Positions 22,649-30,939 of a DNA stretch of 64,000 bases are shown in pieces. The number at the start of each line of letters is the position of its first letter. Position 1 is the stretch's first letter. A program made the translations under genes and the position numbers. This stretch comes from Streptomyces endocoffeicus (lineage in GTDB: Bacteria; Actinomycetota; Actinomycetes; Streptomycetales; Streptomycetaceae): assembly GCF_016741935.1 (NCBI RefSeq), contig NZ_JAERRG010000009.1, positions 1-64,000 of the forward strand, given 5' to 3'. The notes under the pieces are model-generated. The model was not told the origin of the DNA. It worked only from the letters and a program-made list of their open reading frames with translations, and did not search any database.

Positions 22649-24091
22649 ATGAGTGTGCTCCTATCCGGGCTCAGGAGGGATGCGTTGGCGCAAGCGTCAC
22701 GCCTCCGGGGCGAGTTCTACGCGTGCTTGTCCGCCCGACGGGATGAGCTGTTCGAGCTCACCGACGCGGTGCTGTGCGTGGACGGCCCGGTGGTCTCGCC
22801 GGTCGATCTGACGATGGTGCCCGAACACCGCCGTGGGCACGGAGCGTTGTACGGAGCCCTCAACCACGGCGAGATCGACATCGAGCGGCTACGGACCCTG
22901 CTGGCCGGGCTGCCGCTGCCCCGATTCGAGGGGCGGCGCCTGGTGCTGGCGGTCGACGTGTCGCCATGGTTGCGGTCGGACGCACCGTGCTCGGCGGACA
23001 GGCTGTTCTGCCATGTCTACGGGCGGGCGAAGTCCGCGTCGCAGTTCATTCCGGGCTGGCCGTACTCCTTCGTCGCCGTCCTGGAGCCCGGGGCCACGTC
23101 ATGGACTGGGATCCTGGACGTGGTCCGGCTCGGGCCCGAGGACGACGCGACCGCGGTCACTGCAGCCCAGCTGAGGGCCGTGGTCAAGCGGCTCGTTGCG
23201 GCCGGCCAGTGGCAGTCCGGGGACCCGGACATCACGATCGTCATGGACGCCGGCTATGACGTCACCCGTCTGGCCTGGGTGCTGCGGGCTCTTCCCGTTG
23301 AACTGGTCGGCCGAATCCGTAGCGACCGGGTGATGCGCCTGCCGAAGCCCCGCATCTACGACCCCAAGGGCGGGCGCCCTCCCAAGCACGGGCCGGAGTT
23401 CCGCTTCGCCAAGCCCGAGACCTGGCCCGAACCGGAGATCACCACGGCCACCGACGCCGTGAAGTACGGCAAGGCCGAAGCCCAGGCGTGGGACCTGGTC
23501 CACCCGAGGCTGACCCACCGCTCGGCCTGGCTGGAACACGACGGCGAACTCCCCGTCGTTGAGGGCAGCCTGGTCCGCCTCAAGGTCGAACACCTGTCGA
23601 AAGACCGGGAGGCCCCGCCGGTGTGGTTGTGGTCCTCGAAAACCGGCGCCGTCCCGGCGGACGTGGACCTGTGGTGGCAAGTGTTCCTCAGGAGATTCGA
23701 TCTGGAGCACACCTTCCGGTTCGGGAAGCAGACGCTCGGCTGGACCACACCGAAGATCCGTACTCCCGAGGCGGCGGACCGCTGGACCTGGCTCCTGGTC
23801 GTCGCCCACACCCAGCTCCGCCTCGCCCGTCCGCTGGCCACCGATCTCCGTCGGCCCTGGGAGAAGCCGACCAAACCCGAACACCTCACCCCGGCCCGGA
23901 TCCGTAGGGGGTTCAGGAACATCCGCGCCCGCCTGCTCTGCCCGGCCCGTGTTCCTCAACCGACCGGAACCGGTCCCGGACGCCCCCTCGGCTCAAAGAA
24001 CCGGCGGCCCGCCACCCGCTACGACGTCGGCAAAACCGTCAAACGTGCCGAGACCCTCAAGGCCATCGGCAGACCCGGTAGATCCTGGTAG
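22649..24091 (+). CDS. DDE transposase (IS4/IS701-like, NF041680-type)
   Basis: A 480-residue transposase. Likely catalytic residues sit in LVLAVDVSPWLR (first Asp, about 100), ITIVMDAGYDVTR (second Asp, about 200) and RRFDLEHTFRFGKQTLGW (Glu, about 355). The C-terminus is rich in Arg/Lys/Pro (PTGTGPGRPLGSKNRRPATRY), as in the long DDE transposases common in Streptomyces. The frame looks intact. ATG 22649 is chosen by similarity; the upstream 33-residue extension lacks a ribosome site. The stop is just inside the right terminal repeat. Confidence 0.85.
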   Translation: MSVLLSGLRRDALAQASRLRGEFYACLSARRDELFELTDAVLCVDGPVVSPVDLTMVPEHRRGHGALYGALNHGEIDIERLRTLLAGLPLPRFEGRRLVLAVDVSPWLRSDAPCSADRLFCHVYGRAKSASQFIPGWPYSFVAVLEPGATSWTGILDVVRLGPEDDATAVTAAQLRAVVKRLVAAGQWQSGDPDITIVMDAGYDVTRLAWVLRALPVELVGRIRSDRVMRLPKPRIYDPKGGRPPKHGPEFRFAKPETWPEPEITTATDAVKYGKAEAQAWDLVHPRLTHRSAWLEHDGELPVVEGSLVRLKVEHLSKDREAPPVWLWSSKTGAVPADVDLWWQVFLRRFDLEHTFRFGKQTLGWTTPKIRTPEAADRWTWLLVVAHTQLRLARPLATDLRRPWEKPTKPEHLTPARIRRGFRNIRARLLCPARVPQPTGTGPGRPLGSKNRRPATRYDVGKTVKRAETLKAIGRPGRSW

Positions 24092-24108
24092 ATAAAGAAC
24101 AAGCTGAG
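24090..24108. repeat. Right terminal inverted repeat of transposon-like segment
   Basis: AGATAAAGAACAAGCTGAG, reverse complement of 21594-21612 with one mismatch. It overlaps the transposase stop codon region by two bases. Confidence 0.75.
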
Positions 24109-24238
24109 AGTCGCAGCCGGGCGGAGCCGCCGTCGCACCGGCCACAACGCCGGCCGCCGCGGCGGCCAGCCGGCTCCACTCCTTCCGACCGTGACGCCCC
24201 GCCCCGACCGCTTCGGCGAACGCCGGGCCCAAGGAGAC

Positions 24239-24514
24239 TCAGCCTGTCGAATCCCCTGACTCGATCTCCTTGAGCTGCTCACCCGGCAGAAGACGGTCAA
24301 CCATCGTCTCTGGCTTCGCTTCCATACCCAGACCCTTCATCGCGGCAGCCGAATTGAGACGGTCCTTCGCCTCCCGGTCTTCAACACGGTCGATAAAGGT
24401 TGTCGCCACTTCAAGCTTGTGATCGATGTCGATCTTCTTCTCGTTCTCCTCGGCGGCCTTCGTGAGATTGGCCTGCGGCAGGCGGATACACATTCCCTGC
24501 GGCGTGATCGCCAA
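24239..24514 (-). pseudogene. Hypothetical protein, downstream half of a disrupted or overlapping pair
   Basis: A 91-residue frame (TTG 24514 or the internal ATG) with KAAEENEKKIDIDHKLEVATTFI, a charged helical stretch, then DREAKDRLNSAAAMKGLGM. Its sense continues upstream in the same frame to a TAA within the 24411-24728 gene, without a convincing start. The two frames overlap by about 100 bases. They may once have been one gene, now frameshifted, or be a coupled pair. No family is recognised. Confidence 0.4.
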
Positions 24515-24728
24515 TGAAGACGTTATGGACTTCTCCCGCGTGCTGAGTTACTTGCTGTTGCGGCGCGGGTTCCGGGCGCTCCCGAAGGGACTTGGCCACG
24601 TTCTTGAACATGGTTGAGGTGATGGGCTCCACGATCTTCGCCATGACCTCCGGAGGCAACGCAAACGGAGAGCTGAGGTTCCTCTCCTCTGGCGGTTCGG
24701 CTCCACCGTTCGAATTCGTCGCCATCAT
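24411..24728 (-). CDS. Hypothetical protein, upstream half of the pair
   Basis: A 105-residue frame from ATG 24728 (GGGGGCGG just upstream). The first 60 residues look protein-like: SSPFALPPEVMAKIVEPITS and NVAKSLRERPEPAPQQQ. The end, SHEGRRGEREEDRHRSQA, resembles an out-of-frame tail, since the alternate frame there gives the better helical sequence of the 24239-24514 product. A frameshift near 24520-24560 would join them. It sits downstream of the XRE regulator in the same direction. Confidence 0.45.
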   Translation of the reverse strand: MMATNSNGGAEPPEERNLSSPFALPPEVMAKIVEPITSTMFKNVAKSLRERPEPAPQQQVTQHAGEVHNVFIGDHAAGNVYPPAAGQSHEGRRGEREEDRHRSQA

Positions 24729-24788
24729 CCGCCCCCGATCCGCCAACCGGCGCTATGCCAACCCAGTTCAGAGTAATGCCAGCAGCAG

Positions 24789-25958
24789 TCAGAAGGGCAC
24801 ACCAGCACGCTTGGCGAGCTTGGTCAGCCTGGGGTTGCTGCGGCGGTGCAGCGAGGTGAGCACGCGCATCAGCTCTTGGCTGGTCGGGTGGACGCGGGCC
24901 ATCTCCGGTGCGACGTCCCAAGCCGCTTCGAGCGATTCAAGGGCGCCGCTCCTGTCGCCCAGCGCGAGCTTTGACCGGCTGATGTTCATGTGTAGCGGAC
25001 CAACGCGCGTGGCCGGAAGCGTCAACCCACCCCGGACCAAGTCGTCCGCCGTGTTGAGGGACTCGCGGTAGTCCTCCATGTCGGAAGCCGTCGAGATGAC
25101 ATGTACGGCCGTGTTCTCGGGCCCAAAGTGAATGCCGTGGTCCTCGATGTCCTCGGGGAACTCCTCGGCCACCTGCCAGGCTGCCTCGATGTGCCGTTCG
25201 GCGGTGGCTTTCTCCTTGAGCCGACCGGCCAGCGTAAGCCCACGCAGGTGCAGGATGCCCAGACCGTACGCGCGGTCACGTCCCCGCAGCGTCGTCTCGG
25301 CCTCGACCACTGCCCGGTCCACGATCGCCAACCCGCCCGCGAAATCACCGGAGTTGAGGAAGGCTCCGGCCTCATCCCGGGCGGCCACCGTGGCGGCAAT
25401 CGGGTGCGCACGTTCGGCGGCCAGCCGCTGTTTCATGACGGCCAATTCGGCGAGGTGCATCCAGCGGTGTCGAGCGGCCAGCCAATAGACCACCGAGTAC
25501 GCATCGGCGACGCGAGTCCAGGCGTCGGGCGACTGGGTGGCGTGCGCGCAGTTGGTGGCGTCGGCCAGCACGCCAGGGAGCTTCTGGAGGACCGCCGACA
25601 GCTCCGTGCGGTAGCGGTGCTCGTTCAGCTCGGCCAGCTCGCGCGGAAGGTCCTCAGGGTGTGACGGTGGCGTGTCGGGGATGTCGAACCGCCGAATGGC
25701 GTAGTTGAGGGCGGCAAGGCTCTTCTCGTCGGTGCGCTCGACGGGGGCCGTGCCCAGGAGCTCATCCAGCGTCAAACCCATGGCCTGAGCGAGAGCGGCG
25801 GCAATGCCCTGGGTCAGCGCGCGGTCACCTACCTCGATCTTGCTGAGCAGCGAGACCGACACACCTGCACGCCGGGCAAGGGCAACCTGGCTGAAGCCGC
25901 GCGCCTTGCGGCAGACACCCACATTCGCACCGGGTCCGGGAATCTTGGTCGCGCTCAT
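24789..25958 (-). CDS. XRE family regulator with TPR-like domain
   Basis: A 389-residue protein. The N-terminal HTH (about residues 12-70) reads VGVCRKARGFSQVALARRAGVSVSLLSKIEVGDR. The remainder is alpha-helical and TPR-like, with regular helix pairs such as DAWTRVADAYSVVYWLAARHRW and SRSKLALGDRSGALESLEAAW. This architecture is common among Streptomyces regulators near mobile or chromosome-arm genes. ATG 25958 is chosen. It is divergent from two overlapping small genes at 26117 and may control them. Confidence 0.8.
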   Translation of the reverse strand: MSATKIPGPGANVGVCRKARGFSQVALARRAGVSVSLLSKIEVGDRALTQGIAAALAQAMGLTLDELLGTAPVERTDEKSLAALNYAIRRFDIPDTPPSHPEDLPRELAELNEHRYRTELSAVLQKLPGVLADATNCAHATQSPDAWTRVADAYSVVYWLAARHRWMHLAELAVMKQRLAAERAHPIAATVAARDEAGAFLNSGDFAGGLAIVDRAVVEAETTLRGRDRAYGLGILHLRGLTLAGRLKEKATAERHIEAAWQVAEEFPEDIEDHGIHFGPENTAVHVISTASDMEDYRESLNTADDLVRGGLTLPATRVGPLHMNISRSKLALGDRSGALESLEAAWDVAPEMARVHPTSQELMRVLTSLHRRSNPRLTKLAKRAGVPF

Positions 25959-26116
25959 AGTGTGCGTCTTCCCCACTCGACTGGCGTTACCTCTCATCCA
26001 TCGTCTCACTCTCAGCACTCATGCGCTTGCGCCCTGTGCAAGAGGTGTGCAAGTTCGCTTCGCACGGCGGCAGTTCTCTTGTGTGAGACACATATGCGCA
26101 GGTGGGACGAGGAATC

Positions 26117-26359
26117 ATGACACAGACACAAGAGAAGCCACCGACGGTGCTCGGCCACGGCGATCTGCCGTACCCAAAGGGCACGCTTGTCGAAGACACC
26201 GAGACCGGTTGCACAGGCGAGCTGCAAGGCGTGATTGAGGAGCGCGTCAAGGGCACCGGAAAGCTGTTCAGCCAAACGGCGTACATGCGACCGAAGGGAG
26301 GTGGCCTCGAATGGGAAGCCCCTTTGGACCGCATCAGGCCCGCCGACAAGAACGGTTAA
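26117..26359 (+). CDS. Small hypothetical protein
   Basis: An 80-residue soluble protein starting MTQTQEKPPTVLGHGDLP. The sequence LPYPKGTLVEDTETGCTGELQGVIEE suggests a small beta-rich domain. ATG 26117 has GAGGAA at 5 bases. It is divergent from an XRE-TPR regulator, an arrangement seen repeatedly in Streptomyces, and its 3' end overlaps the next small gene by 49 bases. Function unknown. Confidence 0.6.
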   Translation: MTQTQEKPPTVLGHGDLPYPKGTLVEDTETGCTGELQGVIEERVKGTGKLFSQTAYMRPKGGGLEWEAPLDRIRPADKNG

Positions 26360-26559
26360 GCCTGCCCACCAAGCGCGCTGCCCTGATCAGTCCGGGTGAC
26401 GTGATCGGCTACGACGGCGAATGGCGCACGGTCAAGGAGGCATCGACCGCCCAGGGGCCAATGGGCGGGTTAGCCGTCGTGGTCACCTGGGAGGAGGGCG
26501 GCACGGCCCGCTTCCCCGCCGGGGACGAACTCCTCCTGAAAGGAGCAGACGTCGACTGA
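26311..26559 (+). CDS. Small hypothetical protein overlapping its upstream neighbour
   Basis: An 82-residue protein. ATG 26311 lies inside the preceding gene and follows a near-ideal GGGAGGTGG at 5-6 bases, so a genuine overlapping start is likely. The second half, SPGDVIGYDGEWRTVKEA..VVVTWEEGGTARFPAGDELLL, resembles a small beta-barrel. Codon 16 is TTA (26356-26358), whose last two bases form the TAA stop of the upstream gene, so expression could be bldA-dependent. Function unknown. Confidence 0.55.
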   Translation: MGSPFGPHQARRQERLSLPTKRAALISPGDVIGYDGEWRTVKEASTAQGPMGGLAVVVTWEEGGTARFPAGDELLLKGADVD

Positions 26560-26564
26560 CCTGC

Positions 26565-26610
26565 CACTGAGCCCCGCCCCAACTGTTAGGCGCGGGGCTC
26601 AGTGATGTTT
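26565..26610 (+). terminator. Rho-independent terminator
   Basis: A perfect 13-bp stem (CACTGAGCCCCGC, 26565-26577, with GCGGGGCTCAGTG, 26592-26604), a 14-base loop and a TGTTTTG tail. It lies six bases after the small-gene pair. Confidence 0.85.
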
Positions 26611-26740
26611 TGACGAAGGCCGGTTGGAGGCGAAGCTCTCTTCGGCAGTCAGTAGCAGACCAGGCCACCCGGTGACCGCTTCCGGCTCGCGGTCCAGCAT
26701 CGCCGTCAGCGGACGAACCGCAGCCACGACCTCGGACGAC

Positions 26741-27238
26741 CTACGGGTTCCTGGCGCCCTCGACGTTGGAGATCATCCTGCGCAGCACCTTGAGGGCGGC
26801 CACGTACTCCTCGTCGCTGATGCCGTCGTGGACCACGGCACGAAGTTCGGTGACCAGTTCGCGCAGCCGCATCCTGGCGGCTTCTCCTGCGTCGGTGAGG
26901 TACAGACGATGTCCGGCGTCGGTCCGCAGCCAGCCGCGGTGGAGCAACTGGGCGACGACACGGGGGATCTCGTGTTGCCCGTCCGCGAGGGGTAGCAGCT
27001 GGGCGGCTATCTCGTCGCGGCTCGGCGCCGCGGGCCCGTACTTGACGCTGTTGAGTACCCAGTACTGCGGCTGCGTGACGTCGATCCCAGCCATGGCGTC
27101 ACGCAGCTGGCGGGTAACGACCGCGTGCGCCTGACCACTCCAGTAGCCGATGGGCTGGCTGGCCAGCATGTCGTCGGTGGCGGCCGGATCGGCCGGCGCC
27201 TGGTCGGTGGCGGTGCCCGTCAGAAAGTCCACGATCAC
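26741..27238 (-). CDS. MarR family transcriptional regulator
   Basis: A 165-residue winged-helix protein. The core runs SGQAHAVVTRQLRDAMAGIDVTQPQYWVLNSV, then EIAAQLLPLADGQHEIPRVVAQLLHRGWL (recognition helix) and the wing DAGHRLYLTDAGEAA. The MarR dimer helix ends the protein. Start options are GTG 27238, GTG 27232 or ATG near 27169; none has a strong ribosome site. It lies downstream of the pigment hydroxylase in the same orientation, 181 bases away; a regulatory link is not shown. Confidence 0.75.
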   Translation of the reverse strand: MIVDFLTGTATDQAPADPAATDDMLASQPIGYWSGQAHAVVTRQLRDAMAGIDVTQPQYWVLNSVKYGPAAPSRDEIAAQLLPLADGQHEIPRVVAQLLHRGWLRTDAGHRLYLTDAGEAARMRLRELVTELRAVVHDGISDEEYVAALKVLRRMISNVEGARNP

Positions 27239-27419
27239 GAAAATAGCGCGTCCAGGCGTCCTCAGTCGGGGACCAGGGCGAGCCCGATGAACAGCCGCCC
27301 CCGGCGGACGAGGAGGACACCCCTGCCCGGCGCCCGGCGCCGCGTCCCGCGACCCCGGGCGGGTGGTACCCGGAAGCGGGGTGGCGTCCGGACGCCGATG
27401 GCCTCCGGGAAAAGCGGGA

Positions 27420-29063
27420 TCAGCCGTCCAGCCGCAGCACCTCTCGCAGCGCTCGCGCCATCGCCGCCTCCGGGTCGGGGACCGAGCGCTCCGCCCGCCA
27501 GGCGACGAAGCCGTCGGGGCGGACCAGGACCGCTCCGTCGGGGGCGGTGCCGTGGAGTTCGGCCCAGTCCGTGCCCGGTTCGGGGGCGAGTTCGTGGTCC
27601 GGTCCTTCGCCCACCCGGTAGCAGTCCAGGGGGACGCCGAGGGCGTCGGCGGCGCGGCGGCCGGCCTCGTGCCAGGCGGCGCCGCCCGGCCCGGTGAGCA
27701 GCACACAGGTGCGCTCGTACAGATCGAGGGTGGACAGCCGCACCCCGCAGCGGTGCACCCACATATGGGGGGCGCGGCTGCCGGGCTCGGCCGAGACCAT
27801 GAAGCGGTCGGGCACCGCGGGGGCGGAGGGGTCGGCGCCCGCGACCGCGCCCCGCACATAGCGGTAGCCCATGGCGACGGCCATGACGTTGGACTGCGGG
27901 CCCCGGCCCTCGGTGGCCGGTGCCGAGTAGCCGGGGTGGCTGTGCTCGGCCGAACGGGCGGCGGCGCGGGCGCTGGTGGCCTGGGCGACCGGCCGCCGCT
28001 CCATGCCGTAGGTCTCCAGCAGCGCGGGGCCCGCCCAGCCGCCCATGACGGCGGCGAGCTTCCACGCCAGGTTGTGGGCGTCCTGGATTCCGGTGTTGGA
28101 GCCGAAGGCGCCGGTGGGCGACATCTCGTGCGCGGAGTCCCCGGCGAGGAAGACCCGGCCGTCGGAGTAGTGGTCCGCCACCCGCTCGGCCGCGTGCCAG
28201 GGCGCCTTTCCGGTGACCTCGACCTCCAGGTCGGGCATGCCGACGGCGGTGCGGATGTGCTGGGCGCAGCGCTCGTCGTCGAACGCCTCCAGCGGTTCGC
28301 CGTGCTCCGGGTGCCAGGGGGCGTGGAAGACCCAGCTCTCCTGGTTGTCGACGGGCAGCAGCGCCCCGTCGGCCTCGGGGTTGGTGAGGTAGCAGGCGAT
28401 GAAGTGGCGGTCCCCGACCGCGTCCGCGAGCCGCTTGGCGCGGAAGGTGATGGACACGTTGTGGAACAGCTCTCCGCGTCCGCTCTGCCCGATGCCAAGG
28501 GCCTCGCGCACCGGGCTGCGGGGGCCGTCGGCGGCGATGAGGTAGTCGGCGCGGACCGTGGAGCGCCGCTCGGACCTGCGGTCCAGGAGGGTGGCGGTGA
28601 CCCCGTCCGGGTCCTGCTCGAAGGAGATCAGCTCGGTGGAGAACCGTAGCTCGCCACCGAGCCCCTGGGCCGCGCTCAGCAGCACCGGCTCCAGGTCGTT
28701 CTGGCTGCACAGGCACCATCCGGCAGGGCTGATCCGGGCGGCCTTGCCACCCGGATCCATCTCCCGGAAGAGCCAGTTGCCCTCGGTACCGGTGAGGGAC
28801 GGAGTCTGCAGGATTCCGTGGTTGTCGGCCAGGACGGACGCGGCCTCGCGGATCGCGGACTCCACTCCGGCGGTGCGGAACAGTTCCATCGTCCGGATGT
28901 TGTTCCCCCGTCCGCGCGGGTGGTGCGAGGTGCGCGGGTGTTTTTCGACCAGTAGATGACCGATCCCCAGTCGGCCCAGGAACAGTGAGGCGGACAGGCC
29001 CACCAGGGAGCCGCCCGCGATGAGGACGGGCACACGCTCAGCATTGTCGGCAAGACGGTTCAT
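27420..29063 (-). CDS. Spore pigment FAD-dependent hydroxylase (WhiE ORFVIII-like)
   Basis: A 547-residue class A flavin monooxygenase of the aromatic polyketide type. Motifs: VLIAGGSLVGLSASLFLGRLG (FAD, about 13-33), DYLIAADGPRSPVREALG (about 170) and RVFLAGDSAHEMSPTGAFGSNTGIQDAHNLAWKL (about 295-328), then a thioredoxin-like C-terminal domain. In S. coelicolor the whiE hydroxylase ORFVIII is likewise transcribed divergently from the other seven genes. It should hydroxylate the cyclised polyketide. ATG 29063 is chosen, with a weak ribosome site; GTG 29132 is possible. Confidence 0.85.
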   Translation of the reverse strand: MNRLADNAERVPVLIAGGSLVGLSASLFLGRLGIGHLLVEKHPRTSHHPRGRGNNIRTMELFRTAGVESAIREAASVLADNHGILQTPSLTGTEGNWLFREMDPGGKAARISPAGWCLCSQNDLEPVLLSAAQGLGGELRFSTELISFEQDPDGVTATLLDRRSERRSTVRADYLIAADGPRSPVREALGIGQSGRGELFHNVSITFRAKRLADAVGDRHFIACYLTNPEADGALLPVDNQESWVFHAPWHPEHGEPLEAFDDERCAQHIRTAVGMPDLEVEVTGKAPWHAAERVADHYSDGRVFLAGDSAHEMSPTGAFGSNTGIQDAHNLAWKLAAVMGGWAGPALLETYGMERRPVAQATSARAAARSAEHSHPGYSAPATEGRGPQSNVMAVAMGYRYVRGAVAGADPSAPAVPDRFMVSAEPGSRAPHMWVHRCGVRLSTLDLYERTCVLLTGPGGAAWHEAGRRAADALGVPLDCYRVGEGPDHELAPEPGTDWAELHGTAPDGAVLVRPDGFVAWRAERSVPDPEAAMARALREVLRLDG

Positions 29064-29228
29064 TGTGCTGCTATGCCCGGTGTTTCCGGGCTGCTCCGGG
29101 GCGCTGACCAGGCGTTCGCTCGGATGGCTCACATATCTCGCGCCATTGGTGGGAGCACTTCACGATCGTCTAACGGGCGGGTGTCCTCGATGCCCGGAAG
29201 GACGCGTCCGCGAGATGAGGAGTGGAAT
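29064..29228. promoter_or_regulatory. Divergent promoter region of the pigment cluster
   Basis: This 165-bp gap drives both the hydroxylase and the seven-gene operon. In S. coelicolor the equivalent region holds two sporulation-specific promoters, one (for the hydroxylase) dependent on sigma-F. I could not assign convincing -10 and -35 boxes; a CCCGGTGTTTCCGGG hairpin lies next to the hydroxylase start. Confidence 0.6.
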
Positions 29229-30431
29229 ATGAGCACCCTGTCCGACGTTCCGGAGACCACGGTGAGCGGGTCGCCGGAGACCACGGTGGCCCAGTCGCCG
29301 ACGACCGTGGAATCCGCTCTCACCGACACCAGATTGCGCGTCGTGTTGCTGGTGCAGGTCAACAGCGGTGCCGAGCAGCGCTTTCTGCGTGCCTACGATC
29401 AGCTGTCCCAGCAGGTGGCCGCGGTGCCCGGGCACATCAGCGACCAGCTGTGCCAGTCGATCGAGAACCCTTCGCAGTGGCTGATCACCAGCGAATGGGA
29501 AAGCGCCCCTCCGTTCCTCGCCTGGGTGGACTCCCCCGCGCACCGGGAGATGGTCAAGCCCTTCCACGGCTGTGTGGAGGACACCCGCTCACTGCGGTTC
29601 AGCATTCTGCGGGAGACCCTGACCGCCGGGTCCGCGCCGGTCGATGTCACCACCCGGGGCGTCGACGCCGCGCTACGGGTCGGCGACGGGCTGGTCCGGC
29701 AGGCGCTCACCTTCACCGTGAAGTCCGGCAGCGAGGACGCCGTCGCCAAGATCCTCGCCGATTACGCCTCGCCCCAGGCCCGGGTCGACGAGACCACCCG
29801 GCTCTCCCGCACCTCGGTGTTCATGAGCGGCAACCGGGTGGTGCGGGCCGTGGAGGTCAAGGGCGATCTGACCGCGGCGCTGCGCTACGTGGCCCGGCAG
29901 CCGGAGATCAGGGCGGCCGAGGAATCCCTCAATCCGTATCTGGAGGAGGACCGCAACCTCGACGACCCCAGCTCGGCACGGGAGTTCTTCGCCCGCGCCT
30001 CCCTTCCGGTGGTCCACCACATGACGGCCGGCGGGCCGCGCCCCGCCCAGGGCGTCCACCGGCACGCCCTGCTCTACCCGGTCAAGACCGGCTGCGGCCC
30101 GGCGGTGGCCAGTCTGCTGGCCCGGCAGGACGAGCTGGCGGTGAACAAGGAGATGGCCGCGGAGCAGACCCCCAAGACCTTGCTGAGCAGCACCATCTTC
30201 CAGCGTGACGACATCGTGGTGCGGCTGGTGGACCTGGCCGTGCCGCTGGACCGGAACCCCGCCATGGCGGCCGGTGTGAGCGGCCGCCGGGCCGCCGCCG
30301 TGCTGGGCCGTCTGCTGGACCTCGGAGCGGACGGTGCGGTGATCGACCTGTCCATGGACATCGGGCAGCGCCGCTTCCTCGCCGACTGCGACATGACCCC
30401 GATCACCGACCGCGAGTCGGCGGACCACTGA
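29229..30431 (+). CDS. Spore pigment SchA/CurD-like protein (WhiE ORFI-like)
   Basis: A 400-residue protein with a SchA/CurD domain. Two repeated dimeric alpha/beta-barrel-like halves are visible: LRVVLLVQVNSGAEQRFLRAYDQL..IENPSQWLITSEWES and QALTFTVKSGSEDAVAKILADY. A third barrel-like stretch is near the C-terminus (HALLYPVKTGCGPAVASLL). It is the first gene of the pigment operon, as whiE-ORFI is in S. coelicolor. Its exact role is unresolved, but family members help build spore pigments. ATG 29229 has GAGGAG at 6 bases. Confidence 0.85.
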   Translation: MSTLSDVPETTVSGSPETTVAQSPTTVESALTDTRLRVVLLVQVNSGAEQRFLRAYDQLSQQVAAVPGHISDQLCQSIENPSQWLITSEWESAPPFLAWVDSPAHREMVKPFHGCVEDTRSLRFSILRETLTAGSAPVDVTTRGVDAALRVGDGLVRQALTFTVKSGSEDAVAKILADYASPQARVDETTRLSRTSVFMSGNRVVRAVEVKGDLTAALRYVARQPEIRAAEESLNPYLEEDRNLDDPSSAREFFARASLPVVHHMTAGGPRPAQGVHRHALLYPVKTGCGPAVASLLARQDELAVNKEMAAEQTPKTLLSSTIFQRDDIVVRLVDLAVPLDRNPAMAAGVSGRRAAAVLGRLLDLGADGAVIDLSMDIGQRRFLADCDMTPITDRESADH

Positions 30432-30531
30432 CGCGGACCCCTGACGCGGACCACTGACGGCGTCTCTCCCCCTTCGCACCATTCCACCCCCCGTGGCGCG
30501 GACCGCGCAACGCTACCTGGAGGAACTCATC

Positions 30532-30939
30532 ATGACCACGCAGTCCCCTCTCGTCGTCGACCTCGCCGCGGTCGCCCCCAACCGCCGGCGCGGTGGCGAT
30601 GTGCGCGCCATGCTCACCCCGCCTCTGGTGGGCGCCACGAGCGGCTTCATGGGGATGGCCATCGTGGGGCCCGGTGAACGGGTCGCCGAGCACTACCACC
30701 CGTACTCCGAGGAGTTCGTGTACGTCGTCAGCGGCGACATGGAGGTGGACCTGGACGGCGAGGCGCATCCGCTCCGCCCCGACCAGGCGATCCTGATCCC
30801 CATCAACATGCGGCACCGATTCCGCAACGTGGGGAGCACCGAGGCCCGGATGGTCTTCCACCTCGGGCCGCTGGCACCGCGCCCCGAGCTCGGTCACGTG
30901 GACACGGAGGCCGCCGAACCCGCCGAGGCGACGTCGTGA
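30532..30939 (+). CDS. Spore pigment cupin protein (WhiE ORFII-like)
   Basis: A 135-residue single-domain cupin. Metal-binding motif 1 is GERVAEHYHPYSEEFVYVVSG (His/His/Glu, about residues 48-68). Motif 2 is ILIPINMRHRFRNVG (about 89-103). Cupins in aromatic polyketide clusters assist cyclisation or oxidation, as inferred for WhiE-ORFII. ATG 30532 has GGAGGAA upstream. The stop overlaps the ketosynthase GTG start (GTGA). Confidence 0.85.
   Translation: MTTQSPLVVDLAAVAPNRRRGGDVRAMLTPPLVGATSGFMGMAIVGPGERVAEHYHPYSEEFVYVVSGDMEVDLDGEAHPLRPDQAILIPINMRHRFRNVGSTEARMVFHLGPLAPRPELGHVDTEAAEPAEATS

Larger units (their letters stand above)
21594..24108 (+). mobile_element. Insertion element with passenger gene, bounded by 18/19-bp inverted repeats
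   Basis: The segment is delimited by inverted repeats at 21594-21612 and 24090-24108. It carries a 480-residue DDE transposase ending 17 bases before the right repeat, as in a normal IS. The left repeat is 1.05 kb upstream of the transposase, too far for a simple IS, and the extra space holds an inward-facing 211-residue gene. Either this is a cargo-carrying element, or the left end is from another copy. No target duplication was seen. Confidence 0.55.

Noticed and set aside
21594..24108. Target-site duplication at the transposon-like segment
   Set aside because: The bases outside the two repeats (CAGCTT on the left, AGTCGC on the right) do not match.
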